Assembly (NCBI GenBank): GCA_030704615.1
Contig: CM060731.1
Span: 72,334,756 to 72,398,755 of the forward strand
Direction: 5' to 3'
DNA from: Takakia lepidozioides
Taxonomy: Eukaryota; Streptophyta; Takakiopsida; Takakiales; Takakiaceae
Length of the DNA stretch: 64,000 nt
In this document: positions 11,346 through 22,315 of the stretch, piece by piece
Position numbering within the stretch: the stretch's first letter is position 1
How the letters are laid out: each line of letters starts with the position of its first letter
Notes under the pieces: model-generated
Told to the model about the DNA's origin: nothing
Database searches by the model: none
What the model saw: only the letters and a program-made list of their open reading frames with translations
Position numbers and translations under genes: made by a program

Positions 11346-11695
11346 GTGGCGATCGTACCGGAAGAGAATAGCGTCGGAGAAGATGATCCCTCCCGTGTAT
11401 CATGTAATGATTCCTCACTGTTTCCAACAACAGTAGTTTTCCTCCATGACACTCATCGTACTTGCATAGCATTTTTGTTTGTCCATTCCTTGTGGCATAA
11501 GCTTCTTCCATTCGCCATAGACGGTCATCTATTCTACGCCTACGCATCCGGTCGCCACCTGCACTGTACATGCTTTGAATGTCATCCCTACCCTCTTTGC
11601 ATGTTATGCACAGTGCATTGTCTCTTGTTTTGCACCAGCTGCCAATGTGCTATTTCTATATCTTCTGCATCTGTAAGTATCGTTTCTGAGTGTCC

Positions 11696-12437
11696 ATGGT
11701 GAAGCGGAAGGTCTTCGAAGTGATAGTCCCTCTCACTGAGTACGAGAAGTTCCGAGAGCGCCAGATTGCTGCCATAAAGGAGGTGGAAGCAACGTTCAAG
11801 CAGTCGATAAATGGGTGAGTTTAATTCATGACTTTGGTTACCCACCCACTAAACTTGCGATTCGCCTTATCCTCTGACCTTCCTACAGCTCTCATAAGCT
11901 TCATAGCACAAATGGGGGCGAGTAGCTGCGACTTGTACAAACAGAGAGGCAAACAACATGCTGTGAGTGACGATTAGGTTTGAGGAGGGTGTGTCATTAG
12001 GCGGGAGATGTCCGCCGTCAATCGTGGGCAGCCATTACTTCCTGGTAGGGTGCGGCTATGGTTCAGCGTAGGCTTAAGAGTATTAGGGTATGTATGCTTG
12101 CATTTGTTTGTGATTGTTTGAGAGGGAGTCATGGAGGTGTTTGTGCAGGCTTGCAGGAGTGAAATGCCCTCGCAAGCCACGCGCTCCGAAGGAAAAAGCT
12201 ACAGATCAAGGTCCTGCAAGGCAAAGTGCCAAACTGAAGACGATGAAGACTACGATTCTGCATGAGGGCTCTTCTGAGGACGATGAGGACGATCCACTCC
12301 TCCCACGCCAGTGCGAGGCGAGTGCGTCATTGGCGGATGCCATGGCGAGCCGAGGAGAACATGCCCAGGCTCATGTCGCAGGACAAAAAACGCCCATCAT
12401 CTACATTACGAACACCTTCTCCGTCTGTGAGTTATAG
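11696..12437 (+). CDS. Possible two-exon gene divergent from the CACTA transposase
   Basis: ATG at 11696 opens MVKRKVFEVIVPLTEYEKF and continues to ATFKQSING, where GG|GTGAGT at about 11815 is a good donor. A likely acceptor lies near 12158 (TTGCAG before GAGTGAAATG), after which the frame reads VKCPRKPRAPKEK, an acidic SSEDDEDD patch, and ends in the TAG at about 12437. No family is recognised. It starts only about 125 bases from the transposase start on the other strand, so the two could share a bidirectional promoter. CACTA elements often carry a second, DNA-binding protein gene, and a Lys/Arg-rich plus acidic small protein would fit; that role is inference. The alternative is a host gene fragment. 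Confidence 0.35.
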
Positions 12438-12886
12438 TTCTTCACAATGACCATGATTCAAATTATGATGTTTTTGGTAAAATCACGAAGAGATAGGGTA
12501 TGGTAAGATCACGAAGAGATAGGGTATGTCTGTCAAGACAGGGAAGTTGGACAATGCAGGGGTCAGCCAAGGCACAATCACAAATAATTTCCACTAGACA
12601 AGTTGAAGTGCCAAAGGCATGATGTCAGCCCTTTGTAGACTTCAGGTGTGTTCAAGTTCTTTGCCCCATGAAACCAACGTCCTAAGCTACAATGGCTACT
12701 TATAGAGATACTTGGATTACTTATGCACCCAGAATATCAGTAAAACTTGGAGGGATACTTCTCATGGACCCATCAGGTTTGTCCCTTCGAATTCTTGCTA
12801 TGGATTTCAGGAACACCCCATACCTAAGAGGGTTCAAAAATGTACTGGGAGGACATCATTGGGGCCAATCAAATTTGGGAGATTTA
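12438..12886. other. No gene recognised
   Basis: A short direct repeat (AAATCACGAAGAGATAGGGTATG-like, at about 12480 and 12505) is followed by unassigned sequence. An open frame at 12692-12892 (MATYRDTWITYAPRISVK) has no family I know and runs into an LTR; it could be interior sequence of the outer LTR element. Confidence 0.4.
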
Positions 12887-13262
12887 TGTTAGAGGGCTGT
12901 CTGGGACTTAGACACTTTTATGGGTTTTGTGGGGTACCCTTAATTTTTGCGCAAACTTACGGATGGTAGACTTAGACCAACATAGGCCTTAGGGGTGACA
13001 GGCGCAGGCTTTAGGAGGGGGGGGGGGGGGGGTGGGTAGACAGGCTTACACAACCAGTCACAGCCCGTCATAGTCCGACATAGCCTCACACAGCCAGTCA
13101 CAGTCTATCACAGCTCGACACAGCTTCGCACAGTCAGACACAGCACGACACAGCCCGACACATCTTCACACAGCCAATCACAGCCCGACACAATCCGACA
13201 CAACCAGTCACAGCTTGGCACAGTCACAACCCGACACAGTTTGGCACAGTCAGTCACAACGT
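12887..13262 (+). repeat. Outer LTR, left half (interrupted by element 2)
   Basis: It starts TGTTAGAGGGCTGTCTGGGA and follows the family LTR through the GTGGGGTACCCTTAATTTTTG block into a long CACAG array, then stops at CACAACGT where element 2 begins. Its right half resumes after element 2. It includes a run of about 15 G (near 13018-13032). Confidence 0.8.
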
Positions 13263-14242
13263 TGTTAGAGGGCTGCTTGGGACTTAGACGCTTTTACGGG
13301 TTTTGTGGGGTACCCTTAATTTTTGCGCAGACTGAGACCAACAGGAGCCTTAAGGGTGGCAGCAGTAGGCTTTAGGGGGGTTACACAGCCCGACACAGCT
13401 CCACACAGCCCGCCACAGTTTCGCACAGCTCCACACAGCCCGTCACAGCCCGACACAGCCCGACACAGCTTTACACAGCCAGTCACAGCCGCCACAGCTT
13501 CGCACAGCCCGACACAGCCCGACACAGCCAGTCACAACCAACACAGCTTCGCACAGCCAGTCACAGCCCGACACAGCTTTACACAGCCAGGCACAGCTCG
13601 GCACAGCTTGACACAGCCTGTCACAATACATGGGGAACAATTATCATTGACAGGGAACGACATCTGCAGAGGGGACGTGTTAGTTCAGGGGTGACGGTTA
13701 GTTAGTTAGGTGGTTAGAACAGCTTGCCGATAGATTAGGAGAGCGGCAACGGGAAAGGGATCACTTCACGGGGAGCGCTTCTTGGTCATGGAGAAGAGGA
13801 GATCAGGCGGAGAGCAAGAACGAGAGCACAGAGAAGGAGGAAAGATGAATAGTAGATGTTTATTACATGCAAAGCTGTAGTGATACTGTAGGGCAGATTA
13901 GAGTCACCATGGCATTGGCCTGATACCTGATAAATCTTAATCCGATACTGAATCGATACAATCACACTGTGTAGAGAGACATGAGTGAAGCTGTGAAATG
14001 AATGCATGATTAACTGGAACTAAGTAGATACGGAAGCAATCTGATGCTTCAGTATCAGATAAGGTAAATTGATAACATGAAGGCAAGAAAGAATACAAAT
14101 GGGAAGCACAACCATGATTCACTAGCTGCAGGTCATGACTGATAGTTCTGAATGGGCTGAGTGCTTAGAGATATCCAACTCTTCTATCTTGGAGTTTCCA
14201 CCTCGGATAGCGAAGGGATGGGTGAGTAAAAGCCGTTCGACA
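13263..14242 (+). repeat. 5' LTR of element 2
   Basis: 980 bp, TGTTAGAGGG to CGTTCGACA. It has a long CACAG array (about 13385-13625), the GTTAGTTAGTTAGGTGG block, and a terminal block with GGAGTTTCCACCTCGG. Ends TG...CA. No obvious TATA box is visible in the first half; AT-rich sequence follows about 13850. Confidence 0.85.
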
Positions 14243-14243
14243 T

Positions 14244-14831
14244 TTGGCGACCATACTGGGGAACAAAGGAAATGAACAACCAGATGTGACATGCATCTGG
14301 TGGGATCATGGTGGTTGGAGAATTAAAGAATTTGATGTGAATCAAATTCCTTGTGAAACTGAGAAGGAAAGATTGTCCAAACAATTCTTTCAGAGGTTCT
14401 TGGAATTGCCAAATGGTTGTAAAGAAAACATTCTTAAGAGAGTGCATGATGCTGACCCTGAGTGGGGTATGGAGAAAGGAGTGATAAAGATTTATCAGGT
14501 GGCCTGTAGAGGAAGAGCACGTTGGTTACCAACACTGGTTTATGTGATAGCATTGCTATCCATTAAGCGAGTAGAGTTTGAAGGCTGGGAGGAAAGGAAG
14601 GTGAATGTTTATACACATATGCATGAGGAGCTTGTACTGGTAAAGAATTGGATTCCAAAGGATGTTCTGTGGATCAAACTCACACCAAGAACAGCTTTCC
14701 AGACTTGTTTGTCATATGGTTATATGGTAACGGAGACTTCTAGTATAGCCAAGGGTGCTTTGGAGCTTGAAAGAAACCCAGGCATATACGAGAGATACTA
14801 CAGAAGAGAGTTTTGGTTATTGCCACATTAA
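14244..14831 (+). CDS. ORF upstream of gag in element 2, unknown function
   Basis: About 195 codons stay open from the primer-binding region to TAA at 14829-14831, in a different frame from gag-pol. Features include CIWWDHGGWRIKEFDV, ELPNGCKENILKRV, GRARWLPTLVYVIALLSI and RTAFQTCLSYGYMVTE. There is no ATG in frame before MEKGV (about residue 76), so the true start is either non-ATG, spliced, or internal. I do not recognise the protein. Tat/Ogre-type plant gypsy elements also carry an ORF between the primer-binding site and gag; the position is the only similarity I can claim. Confidence 0.5.
   Translation: MATILGNKGNEQPDVTCIWWDHGGWRIKEFDVNQIPCETEKERLSKQFFQRFLELPNGCKENILKRVHDADPEWGMEKGVIKIYQVACRGRARWLPTLVYVIALLSIKRVEFEGWEERKVNVYTHMHEELVLVKNWIPKDVLWIKLTPRTAFQTCLSYGYMVTETSSIAKGALELERNPGIYERYYRREFWLLPH
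14245..14262 (+). other. Primer-binding-like site of element 2
   Basis: TGGCGACCATACTGGGGA lies 2 bases after the 5' LTR. It resembles the TGGCGCCGTTGCCGGGGA-type sites of Athila/Tat-like plant gypsy elements. The matching tRNA 3' end should be searched; I cannot name it with certainty. Confidence 0.55.
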
Positions 14832-14851
14832 AGAAATGAAAGACATGGGAC

Positions 14852-16810
14852 ATGAGTGATGAAAGAGAAACTAGACTCCAGAGATATTCAGCAAAAAGAG
14901 AAAGTTATCTGAAAGCTAATTATCCATATCTTTGGGAGAGAGGAATAGACATAGGGGAATCATCTGGACCTCTCACACCATTAAGATCAGAGAGTACATC
15001 ACCCATACCGGAGGAACTAGAGTTGGATGCCACTCCTTCTTTTTCTTTGCAAGAAAGATTAAGGGAATTGGTACAGGAAGAAGATCAACCACGAGGTGAA
15101 AGATCTGAGGTACATCCCTGGATAAAAGATTTGAAAGAAATCTTTGATAAGAGTTGGCATGGAACACCAAAAGCAGGAACTCCAGTTTCTGAGACGGAAG
15201 ACGAAGAAGGAGGAGAGGATGTGGCAGAGCCAACGGAGAGTTCACACTCTCCAACACCATTGCAGTTGAGTTACATGAGTGAGGAAGAAACCCAAGGGCA
15301 GAACTTGGAGGATGAAAACAGAGAGAAGAAATTGGAAGAGGAAGAGTATGAAGAAGTAGACCCAACAGCTGAGGTTGAGACTACAACCAGGACATCCCAA
15401 CCCGTTGGACCTGGATCAAGTGGAGCACTTGGATCACAGGCCAACGAAGGTGTCGGCTCAGGGGGATCAGGCGGGCAGCCTGGATCTGGCTCTAGGGGGA
15501 CAGGGAGTGTGGGAAGTAGTGCAACTGGAGCTGGGAATACTGTGAATATAGTGGGGCCAGTAGCAGGGAGTGCTCAAGGGCCAACACTTGGTGGAAGTTC
15601 CACCACAACTACAATAGGTCCTCAAGGACCAGCATCGGCAAGGGGGCCAGCATTTGTCAGTGGGCAGAAGGTAGGGCCACAGATGGCGTTACAACCAACA
15701 CGGGCAAAATCACATTTTCCAATATATTCAAGAAAAGGGGATCATGATGTACACATTAGCTAATTAGAGCACATGTGTATTGTGAACAATGAGAATGGCG
15801 ATGATGCCAAGATGAGACTGTTTCCTTGTTCACTTATAAACAAAGCAAGTGAATGGTATGCAAGATTCCCTGATAATCATTTCCTAAGCTGGAATGGCTT
15901 GAATACAACATTCCGAAATAGGTTCAGGACAAGTAAAACTGAGGATGAAGTGTATGGAAGTTTACAACAGTTAAAGCAAAAGAAGCATGAAACTGTTGAG
16001 GAGTATATGGAAAAGATGGAATTGATGATGAAAAAGCTGGCTGCTATACCAGCACCAGGTTTACAAAAGACTTGGTTTGTGAGTGGACTAAGACCAGAGT
16101 TGCAAAAGAAAGTGGATATGTTACCCCATAATACAAGGGATGAGGCATTTGAAACAGCGAACAGAATTGAGCAATTGGGAATGCTCAGGAGAGAGAAAAG
16201 GGATAATGAGGACTCTGAGGATGAGTCAGATGAGGAAGAAGAGCAAGAGCTGAAAATGAAGAGTAAGAGGAAGGAAAAGTTGAAGAGGGATAACTATGAG
16301 AAAAGATTAGAAGAAATCTTGAAAAAGTATGCCACAGAGGCTGCAACACATTGGAGGAAAGGTGTTTGGTGTGCAAAGTGCCAGAATGAAGGCCATACCA
16401 CCACTGAATGCCACATGAAGGAGAAACACTATACTATCTGTAAAATGGATAACCATTCTACTGAGAATTGTTACTACAACAGAAGGACAGCAGCTAGAGA
16501 ACCTAGGCAAGTAAGGGTGCATCAAGTGCAGCCCCAACCAAGAAGAAACAGTGATCAGGACCGCTATGGTAGGCCTGGTGGTTATAACAATGGCATGGAA
16601 GGGAGAGGTAATCCAAGAGGGAATTACCAAGGAAATTCTAGAGGTAACTATCAGGGTAATCCAAGGGGGAATTACTAGCCAAGGAATCAGGATTACAGAA
16701 ACAATCCCAGAACAGACCAAGGGCGAGGACCTAATGGGGAAGAACTGTGTTACTATTGTAATCAGGCAGGACATCGCAAGGCAGCCTGTCCATTCTGGAT
16801 CAGACACCAG
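14852..16810 (+). pseudogene. Gag of element 2
   Basis: A Ser/Gly/Glu-rich N-terminal part (14852-15763) is followed in the same frame by the capsid-type retrotransposon gag domain (ASEWYARFPDNHFLSWNGL, TVEEYMEKMELMMKKL, FVSGLRPELQKKV). Then comes a Lys/Glu-rich stretch and two Cys/His regions: CAKCQNEGHTTTEC with CKMDNHSTENC, and a canonical zinc knuckle CYYCNQAGHRKAAC at about 16750. The frame is open except for stops at 15761-15763 and 16676-16678. At the second, surrounding repeats (NYQGN) imply CAG mutated to TAG. Gag would form the particle and bind element RNA. Confidence 0.75.
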
Positions 16811-19675
16811 AATGAGATGAGAGCTCCTGTGAATGAGGGGCCAGTGGTGGCAGCTCACATGGTTAGGCCATGTGTTGTACCAGAAGTAAGTACAATGATA
16901 GTAACGAGAAGCAAAGCCAAAATAATACCTCCAGTAGATGAGGAAGGTGATGATAATGAAGATGGCAGTGATGTGCCTGAAGATGATGAGGCTTGGAGAT
17001 ATGAGAAGGAACTGCACAAGGAAGTGCCAGATACCATAAGGGAAATGCAGAAGAGTACTGATATTCCTATGACATATTCCTCTGATTCTGAAAGAGAAGA
17101 GGAAGTGAGTGAGGATGAAGGGAAGAAAGAAGCTGCAGAAATGCAGAGTAATGAAGGGACTTTGGCTGAAGTAATATGCCAGTCCAAAGCGGAGATTACC
17201 ATTGGACAGCTATTGGCTGTGGCACCTTATTGTAGACACAGGCTATATCAAGCAATCAATCGAATTGCCCATGTGACAGGGAACACAGACCTGAACAACA
17301 AGGTGACCAGTTATAATGTGAAGCCGGAAGGGCGAGAAACAGTCATAGACTTTGCTGATTCTATGCAAGTAATCCAATTGAGAATTGGAAGCACAGAACT
17401 AACTGATGTACTGGTAGATGGAGGCTCTGGAGTGAATATCATGACAGACCAATTAAGGCAGAAACTTGGTCTAAGTAACATGAAACCAGCCCCATTTACA
17501 GTAACAATGGCAAATCAAAGAAGTGTACAGCCATTGGGATTGATAAGATGAGTTAAGATACAGATTCAAAAGATGATCTTTATGATCACAGTACCTGTGT
17601 TGAAAATGGATGAAGTCATGGAAGCTTACTCCTTATTGTTGGGACGTCCGTGGCTGAAACAGGCCAGGGTATTCCATGACTGGAATTCCCAGTTACTAAC
17701 TGTGCATGATGGGATGCACAAGATACAAATTACCACTAAGAAATCTAGTAGATTACCTGCTACGAGAATACCTCGAGGGGTCAAGGAGTATGACTGGAGG
17801 GGAGGACTTGATGAGGAGCAGGAAGCTACCCTATTCGCTACACACCCAGAGTGGGAGCAGGTTGCAGAGATGCAGCTGGAAGGCCTAAGTTGTTTAAAAT
17901 GTATCTGCTGTGGTGTAGTGATACCAACACCAATTGAAGGTGAAACAAGCAGTTACCCACCACATTTCTATGAAGAAAGAGAGGGAGAAATGGAATTCCT
18001 CGAAGAACCAGCCACTGTGAGTTTACAGGATGAAGTGGTGACTGGTTGGACAATCACAGCTGATGAGTAGGTCATAGAAGTGAATGTGGGAACTGAAGAG
18101 GAACCGAGGATGGTGAAGGTAGGGGCTGATTTGGAGCCAGAATTCTTTGAGGAAGCTAAGAGTTTGTTCATCAAATACAGAGATGTATTTGCTTGGAGCT
18201 ACAAGGATCTAAAAGGGATACCACCTGAGATCTGTCAGCATAAGATTGAACTAGAACCAGGGTCAGTGCCAATCAAACAGGCAAGGTACAGAATGAATCC
18301 CAACTATGCACAGAAGGTTGGAGAAGAGATCAAGAAGTTCGCTGAGGCTAAATTTATATACCCGATAGAGTATACAACTTGGTTGTCACGCATTGTGATA
18401 GTTCCCAAGAAGAATGGTAAACTGAGAGTTTGTGTGAACTATAAGAAGTTGAATGCTTGCACGAAGAAAGATCTTTTCCCCTTGCCATTCACAGAAGCGG
18501 TATTGGACACTATGGCAGGCCATGAGATGTACTCATTCATTGATGGCTTCAGTGGTTATAATCAAGTGCAAGTGGCAGAAGAAGACCAGGGAAAGACAGC
18601 TTTCATCACAGACTGGGCTGCTTATGCATACAAAGTCATGGCTTTTGGACTTTGTAATGCACCAGCAACCTTTCAGAGAGTGATAAGTAAATCTTTTCAT
18701 GAGTATCTGGATGATTTCATGCAGGTGTTCTTGGATGATTTCAGTGTGTACAGCTGTAAGAATGAGCACTTGCATAAATTGGAGTTATGTTTGGCCAGAT
18801 GCAGGATGAGAGGTCTGGGCTTGAATCCAAAGAAGTATACTTTCTGTGTGAACTCAGAGGTGCTTTTGGGACACATTGTGTGTAAGATGGGACTTCTTGT
18901 GGATCCCAGAAAGACAGAGGCCATTAAAGCCTCTCCACCACCAGTAAATGTTAAGAGTCTGAGGAGATTCCTTGGACAAACCAGTTATTACAGAAGATTT
19001 GTCAGACGGTATGCACAGATAGCAGCACCATTGAGCAAGCTTCTGAAGCAAGATGCAGTGTTTGCATGGACAGCTAAATATCAGCAGGCTTTTGAGGAAC
19101 TTACATTGTCAGTAACAACTACACCTGTGCTGATTAACCCTCACTGACATGTAGTATTTCATGCTCACTGTGATGCCTCAGGAGAAGCGTTGGGAGCAGT
19201 GTTAGCCCAAAATGTTACAGGAAATATAGATTCACCTGTGTACTATGCTAGCAGGTTGATGAACAGTGCTGAAATGAACTATAGCACAACTGAAAGAGAA
19301 GCACTGGCAATGATTTATGCAGTCAAGAAATTTAGGCATTACCTATTGGGAAGAAAATTTATGTTTTATGTGGATCACCAGGCTCTGATATATGTGGTGA
19401 ACAAACCTTTGATAAGTGGAAGGATAGCAAGGTGGTTAATAATCTTGTACGAGTTTGAGTTCGAAGTTGTTTACAAGCCTCGCTGTTTGCATCTTGTGGC
19501 AGATCACTTGTCACGCCTATCAACAGGAGAGCCCGCCACAGGAGCAGACGACCAATTACCTGATGCAAGTTTATTTGCAGTGGAGGTGCAGGGAAGTGCA
19601 GATGATTGGTTAGATTGGCAGTGGCCAATCAGATACTACCTTACTCATGGTCAGTTTATGTACTATTTTGGCTAA
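16811..19675 (+). pseudogene. Pol of element 2: protease, reverse transcriptase, RNase H (no integrase)
   Basis: Same frame as gag. The aspartic protease is at about 17390-17545 (VLVDGGSGVNIMTD). The RT follows at about 18280-19140 (ARYRMNPNYAQKV, WLSRIVIVPKKNGKLRVCVNY, FIDGFSGYNQV, AFGLCNAPATFQRV and catalytic VFLDDFSVYS), then the thumb/connection (SLRRFLGQTSYYRRFV). RNase H is at 19150-19515 (FHAHCDASGEALGAVLAQ, TEREALAMIYAVKKFRHYL, VDHQALIYV, ADHLSRLS). Stops at 17549-17551, 18068-18070 and 19145-19147 interrupt it without frameshift. After LTHGQFMYYFG the frame ends at 19673-19675. The HHCC zinc finger and DDE core expected next are not seen before the extra ORF. Confidence 0.8.
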
Positions 19676-19883
19676 GATAGTCAATGCAAATAGAACGGAT
19701 TGGGATACAAAGCTGCGCTTGGAAGAGTCAATCTCAATAAGTTGAAGGAGTACAGTGGTATCCATGACAAACCATTGCAGCACGATTTGCATGTTGAAAC
19801 GCAAAAGCAGTCATGGGCTGCGCCAGTGATACCAACGGAGTATGGAGCACTAGTCGTTAAGCCGAGCGTGTATGACCAGGGTG

Positions 19884-20075
19884 GGAAGTACAAGTGTCAC
19901 ACAGCCTATCACAGCTCATCACAGTGTCACACAGCCTATCACAGCCCATCATAGCGTGACACAGCCTATCACAGCCCATCACAGTGTCACACAGCCTATC
20001 ACAGCCCATCACAGTGTCACACAGCCTATCACAGCCCACCACAGTGCCACACAACCTGTTACAGCCCAACACAGC
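19884..20075 (+). repeat. Internal CACAG minisatellite of element 2
   Basis: Tandem 10-mers run in the order CACAGCCTAT, CACAGCCCAT, CACAGTGTCA with a 30-bp higher-order period, repeated about five times. Element 1 has a shorter version at about 2735-2812. The array codes HSVTQPITAHHSVTQPITA in one frame. Confidence 0.8.
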
Positions 20076-20104
20076 CCATACAAATTACACAGTCCATAGG
20101 GTCA

Positions 20105-22276
20105 GTGACAGGTGGATGCGAATTAACGTTAGAAAAGTGGCCATCAAGTGAAGAAAAAGTTTGGAAGTCAAACTTGGAGAATATGCCACGCGGAGAGGGG
20201 AAGTCAGGGGCATGTTTAGAAATGGACACGTGGCCACTAAGGCGTGGCACACCGCACTGCATCAATTGCAAAAAAAGGTCTAATCATGCAAACGGACAAA
20301 TCGGGCAGTCAAAGTACCTACCCGGTACAACAGCTAATACTAATTGTGGGCCCATTAATGCATTCAGTGTAAGGGTAACGGAACCCTTACCGAGTATAGA
20401 AAAGGGAAACCTATGCCACATGTGTTGTCCTACTGGACATTCCAGGTGGGAATGTCCATGGAGGGGGGTGGAATTAAGAAATTACCTAAGCAGTCCACAG
20501 CCAATCAGGAGTGCAAATTACATGCAGGTGGCTCCCTCCAAGAAACAAGAAATAGGAATGAGCGGAAGAGTCGGGGTGGCTCTGAATAGCCAAGGTCTCG
20601 ACGGAAGGGGCAATCAGATGTAACGGATTACACACTCGCTTTACTTCTCACGCAGTGGCGCAAGGACGGAAGCATTGAGAGTACATTTTCGCTCACTTGA
20701 TACTTGCAAGCCCCACAGGCTTACACGCACTTACCTGATCCATTCTGTGCCAACCATACCTTCATGCTCTGTGCCCTGCAAGCTTTCCTTCAGCTGTTTC
20801 AAACAAAGCCTTTTTGTTGTCTAGAATGAAGAGAGTGAGGGGAATGGAGGATATCAGGGTGAAGAGCACCACGATTGTGCAGAAGCAAACAATTGCAGCA
20901 CCGCAGGCAGTACAGCTGCTAAGGGAGTTGCGATTGGAGGGGCTGCTACGCAAGGACTGGTCCTTGCATCATCGGCAGTATATGATTCAATTTCTTCATA
21001 ACTTTGAGCCTCGGACGGGAGTTACTCAGGTGAGGGGAGTAGATATAGAAATTACTCCCCAGTACCTGCAACAATTGTTTGATTTGCCATCAGGTCATGT
21101 GGATGTGGATGAGCACAGGGCAAGATTGCAGATAGGGAATTTGTTCCAAGAAGGGAGTTTCTTTAAAACTCAAGGTTACGCTTGTACCAAAGCCGAATAT
21201 CCATGGCTTAGGGAAGTTGGAAAAATATTGAACGTTCTGTTTGCCATGAAACAGAACCAACAGTATTTGAGCAGGTCATTCACCGACGAGATCCTGAAAG
21301 CTTTGAGGGGAGAGGATGTAGCTTGGGCGGAGTTAATGTACAATGGTCTGGTGGACGAGATGAAGAGGTTACAGGGTACTGCTGCTAAGTCTCCGATCAT
21401 TGTGTCTGGTCGAACAATTGACCCATTGAGGATCATCACTTTGCGAGGTACTGGTCTGAAGCAGGTACCATGTTGAAGGAATTAATTGCCTTCCAAGTTG
21501 TACATGGGTACATTTATACCAAGACCAAGGAGGTATCTAGTATTATCATGGGATGTGGATTATACTATGCTGCTTGTTTTCTGGCACGTTATCACATTGA
21601 GCAGCAGAGGATGCAATCCCGATTTCTGAGTTATTCCAGTGGGGATCATTGGGTCTTACCTTCAGTGCCACCTCATATGTACCTATATGATGCAAAAGTT
21701 ATGATGCAGAAGGATTCCCAACTTCGTTCATGGTTTCATTCGGCTTGGAACAATTTGACAACACAAAAATTCGGCCCTGAGGATATTTTCTTTAAGGGAC
21801 ATGAGGCATGGAAATACTTACACTGTTCCAAAGTCATTGGCACACCTCTTACCTATACAGATAAGGAGTTGAGGACGTTCACTAATTTTGCTTGCCAACG
21901 CTTACAGCAAGTTGTACAATTTAAACTTCCAGATATGGTCGGACCACATTGTATGCCACACAGGATTCCACTTAAAGTTTGGCCGTTAAAACACCTAAGG
22001 GGAGACGAGGATTCTGATACTACTGTTTCTTCAGCGGACTCCTTTGACATGGCAGATGACTATGCACTTCAGATGGCAGAGAAGAAACAACGGGGATCTC
22101 CTATGCCTGAGAGGTTACCTCGTTATCAGCCAAAGGAGGGTCAGACATTTCCAGGTAGTGCTCAATCATCTCCGTCAGCCATTGACAGGACTCGGGCTCG
22201 CACACGGAGTCCTTCACGAGACTCTCACCGTCAGAAGGGTGCTCGCTCACAAAGGTTTGCTAATCCCAAACAGTAA
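20105..22276 (+). pseudogene. Extra ORF (aORF) of element 2, deleted version
   Basis: This is the counterpart of the element 1 aORF. An N-terminal stretch (20105-20623) includes a Cys/His knuckle-like HMCCPTGHSRWECPW. From 20814 it reads MKRVRGMEDIRVKST and then nearly the same protein as element 1 as far as KSPIIVSG at about 21410, where about 2.1 kb present in element 1 (3735-5820, including the whole coiled coil) is missing. The deletion shifts the frame. The C-terminal part resumes at 21470-22276 and is open, with YTKTKEVSSIIMGCGLYYAA, WKYLHCSKVIGTPLTYTD and a Ser/Arg-rich tail. Conversely, element 2 has about 415 bases (about 20405-20820) not in element 1. Confidence 0.6.
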
Positions 22277-22297
22277 ACCGTGAGGACACGGCTTTTT

Positions 22298-22315
22298 GAG
22301 AGGGGGAGGGGTAAA
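22298..22315 (+). other. Polypurine tract of element 2
   Basis: GAGAGGGGGAGGGGTAAA immediately precedes the TGTTAGAG start of the 3' LTR at 22316, the normal place for plus-strand priming. Confidence 0.8.

Larger units (their letters stand above)
2110..11571 (-). mobile_element. Decayed CACTA (En/Spm-type) DNA transposon, interrupted by LTR element 1
   Basis: The minus strand encodes, in order, a transposase N-terminal domain (about 11571-11361), an acidic linker exon (about 10967-10600), the Tnp2 core (about 10530-8900), a DUF4218-type region (about 8880-8560) and a DUF4216-type region (about 7990-7650). The last residues are separated from the rest by a 5.3-kb LTR retrotransposon. This order is characteristic of plant CACTA transposases. 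Terminal inverted repeats starting CACTA were not found, so the true element ends are unknown and may include the divergent gene to 12.4 kb. Several frameshifts and a local duplication show that it is no longer active. Confidence 0.8.
7609..11571 (-). pseudogene. CACTA transposase (Tnp2 family), main part
   Basis: Transposase that would cut and paste CACTA elements. Likely start is ATG at 11571; the first exon has a Cys/His cluster (CKYDECHGGK then HYMIHGRDH) like the transposase-associated N-terminal domain. A donor GTACGATC follows 11361, and an acceptor before about 10967 opens an Asp/Glu-rich exon. The Tnp2 core shows PMIHACERGCVLFPGEYE, VCRSSRY, PADSKARRHID, FAAEPRSVRFGLALDGVNP, STWPVLLVNYNLPPW, DIDVYLIPLVEELL and GHRRFLARNHPY. 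A 100-base GT-AG intron at about 9361-9460 precedes HTFDAMHCEKNLAENIIKT. The DUF4218 region contains HLVDELYLCGPVASRWMYP, and DUF4216 contains GQVDQVFF and PGWKVVLEK. Frameshifts occur near 10100-10300, 9890 and 8100. The C-terminus is cut at 7609 by the retrotransposon. Confidence 0.82.

Noticed and set aside
13316-13640. Minus-strand Cys/Gly-rich frames (GCVGLCEAVAAVTGCVKLC)
   Set aside because: Antisense reading of the same CACAG arrays; looks like a Cys-rich repeat protein but is an artefact of repeat composition.
14973-15365. Minus-strand Leu/Pro-rich frame opposite gag of element 2
   Set aside because: It is a shadow of the acidic, Ser-rich gag N-terminus.
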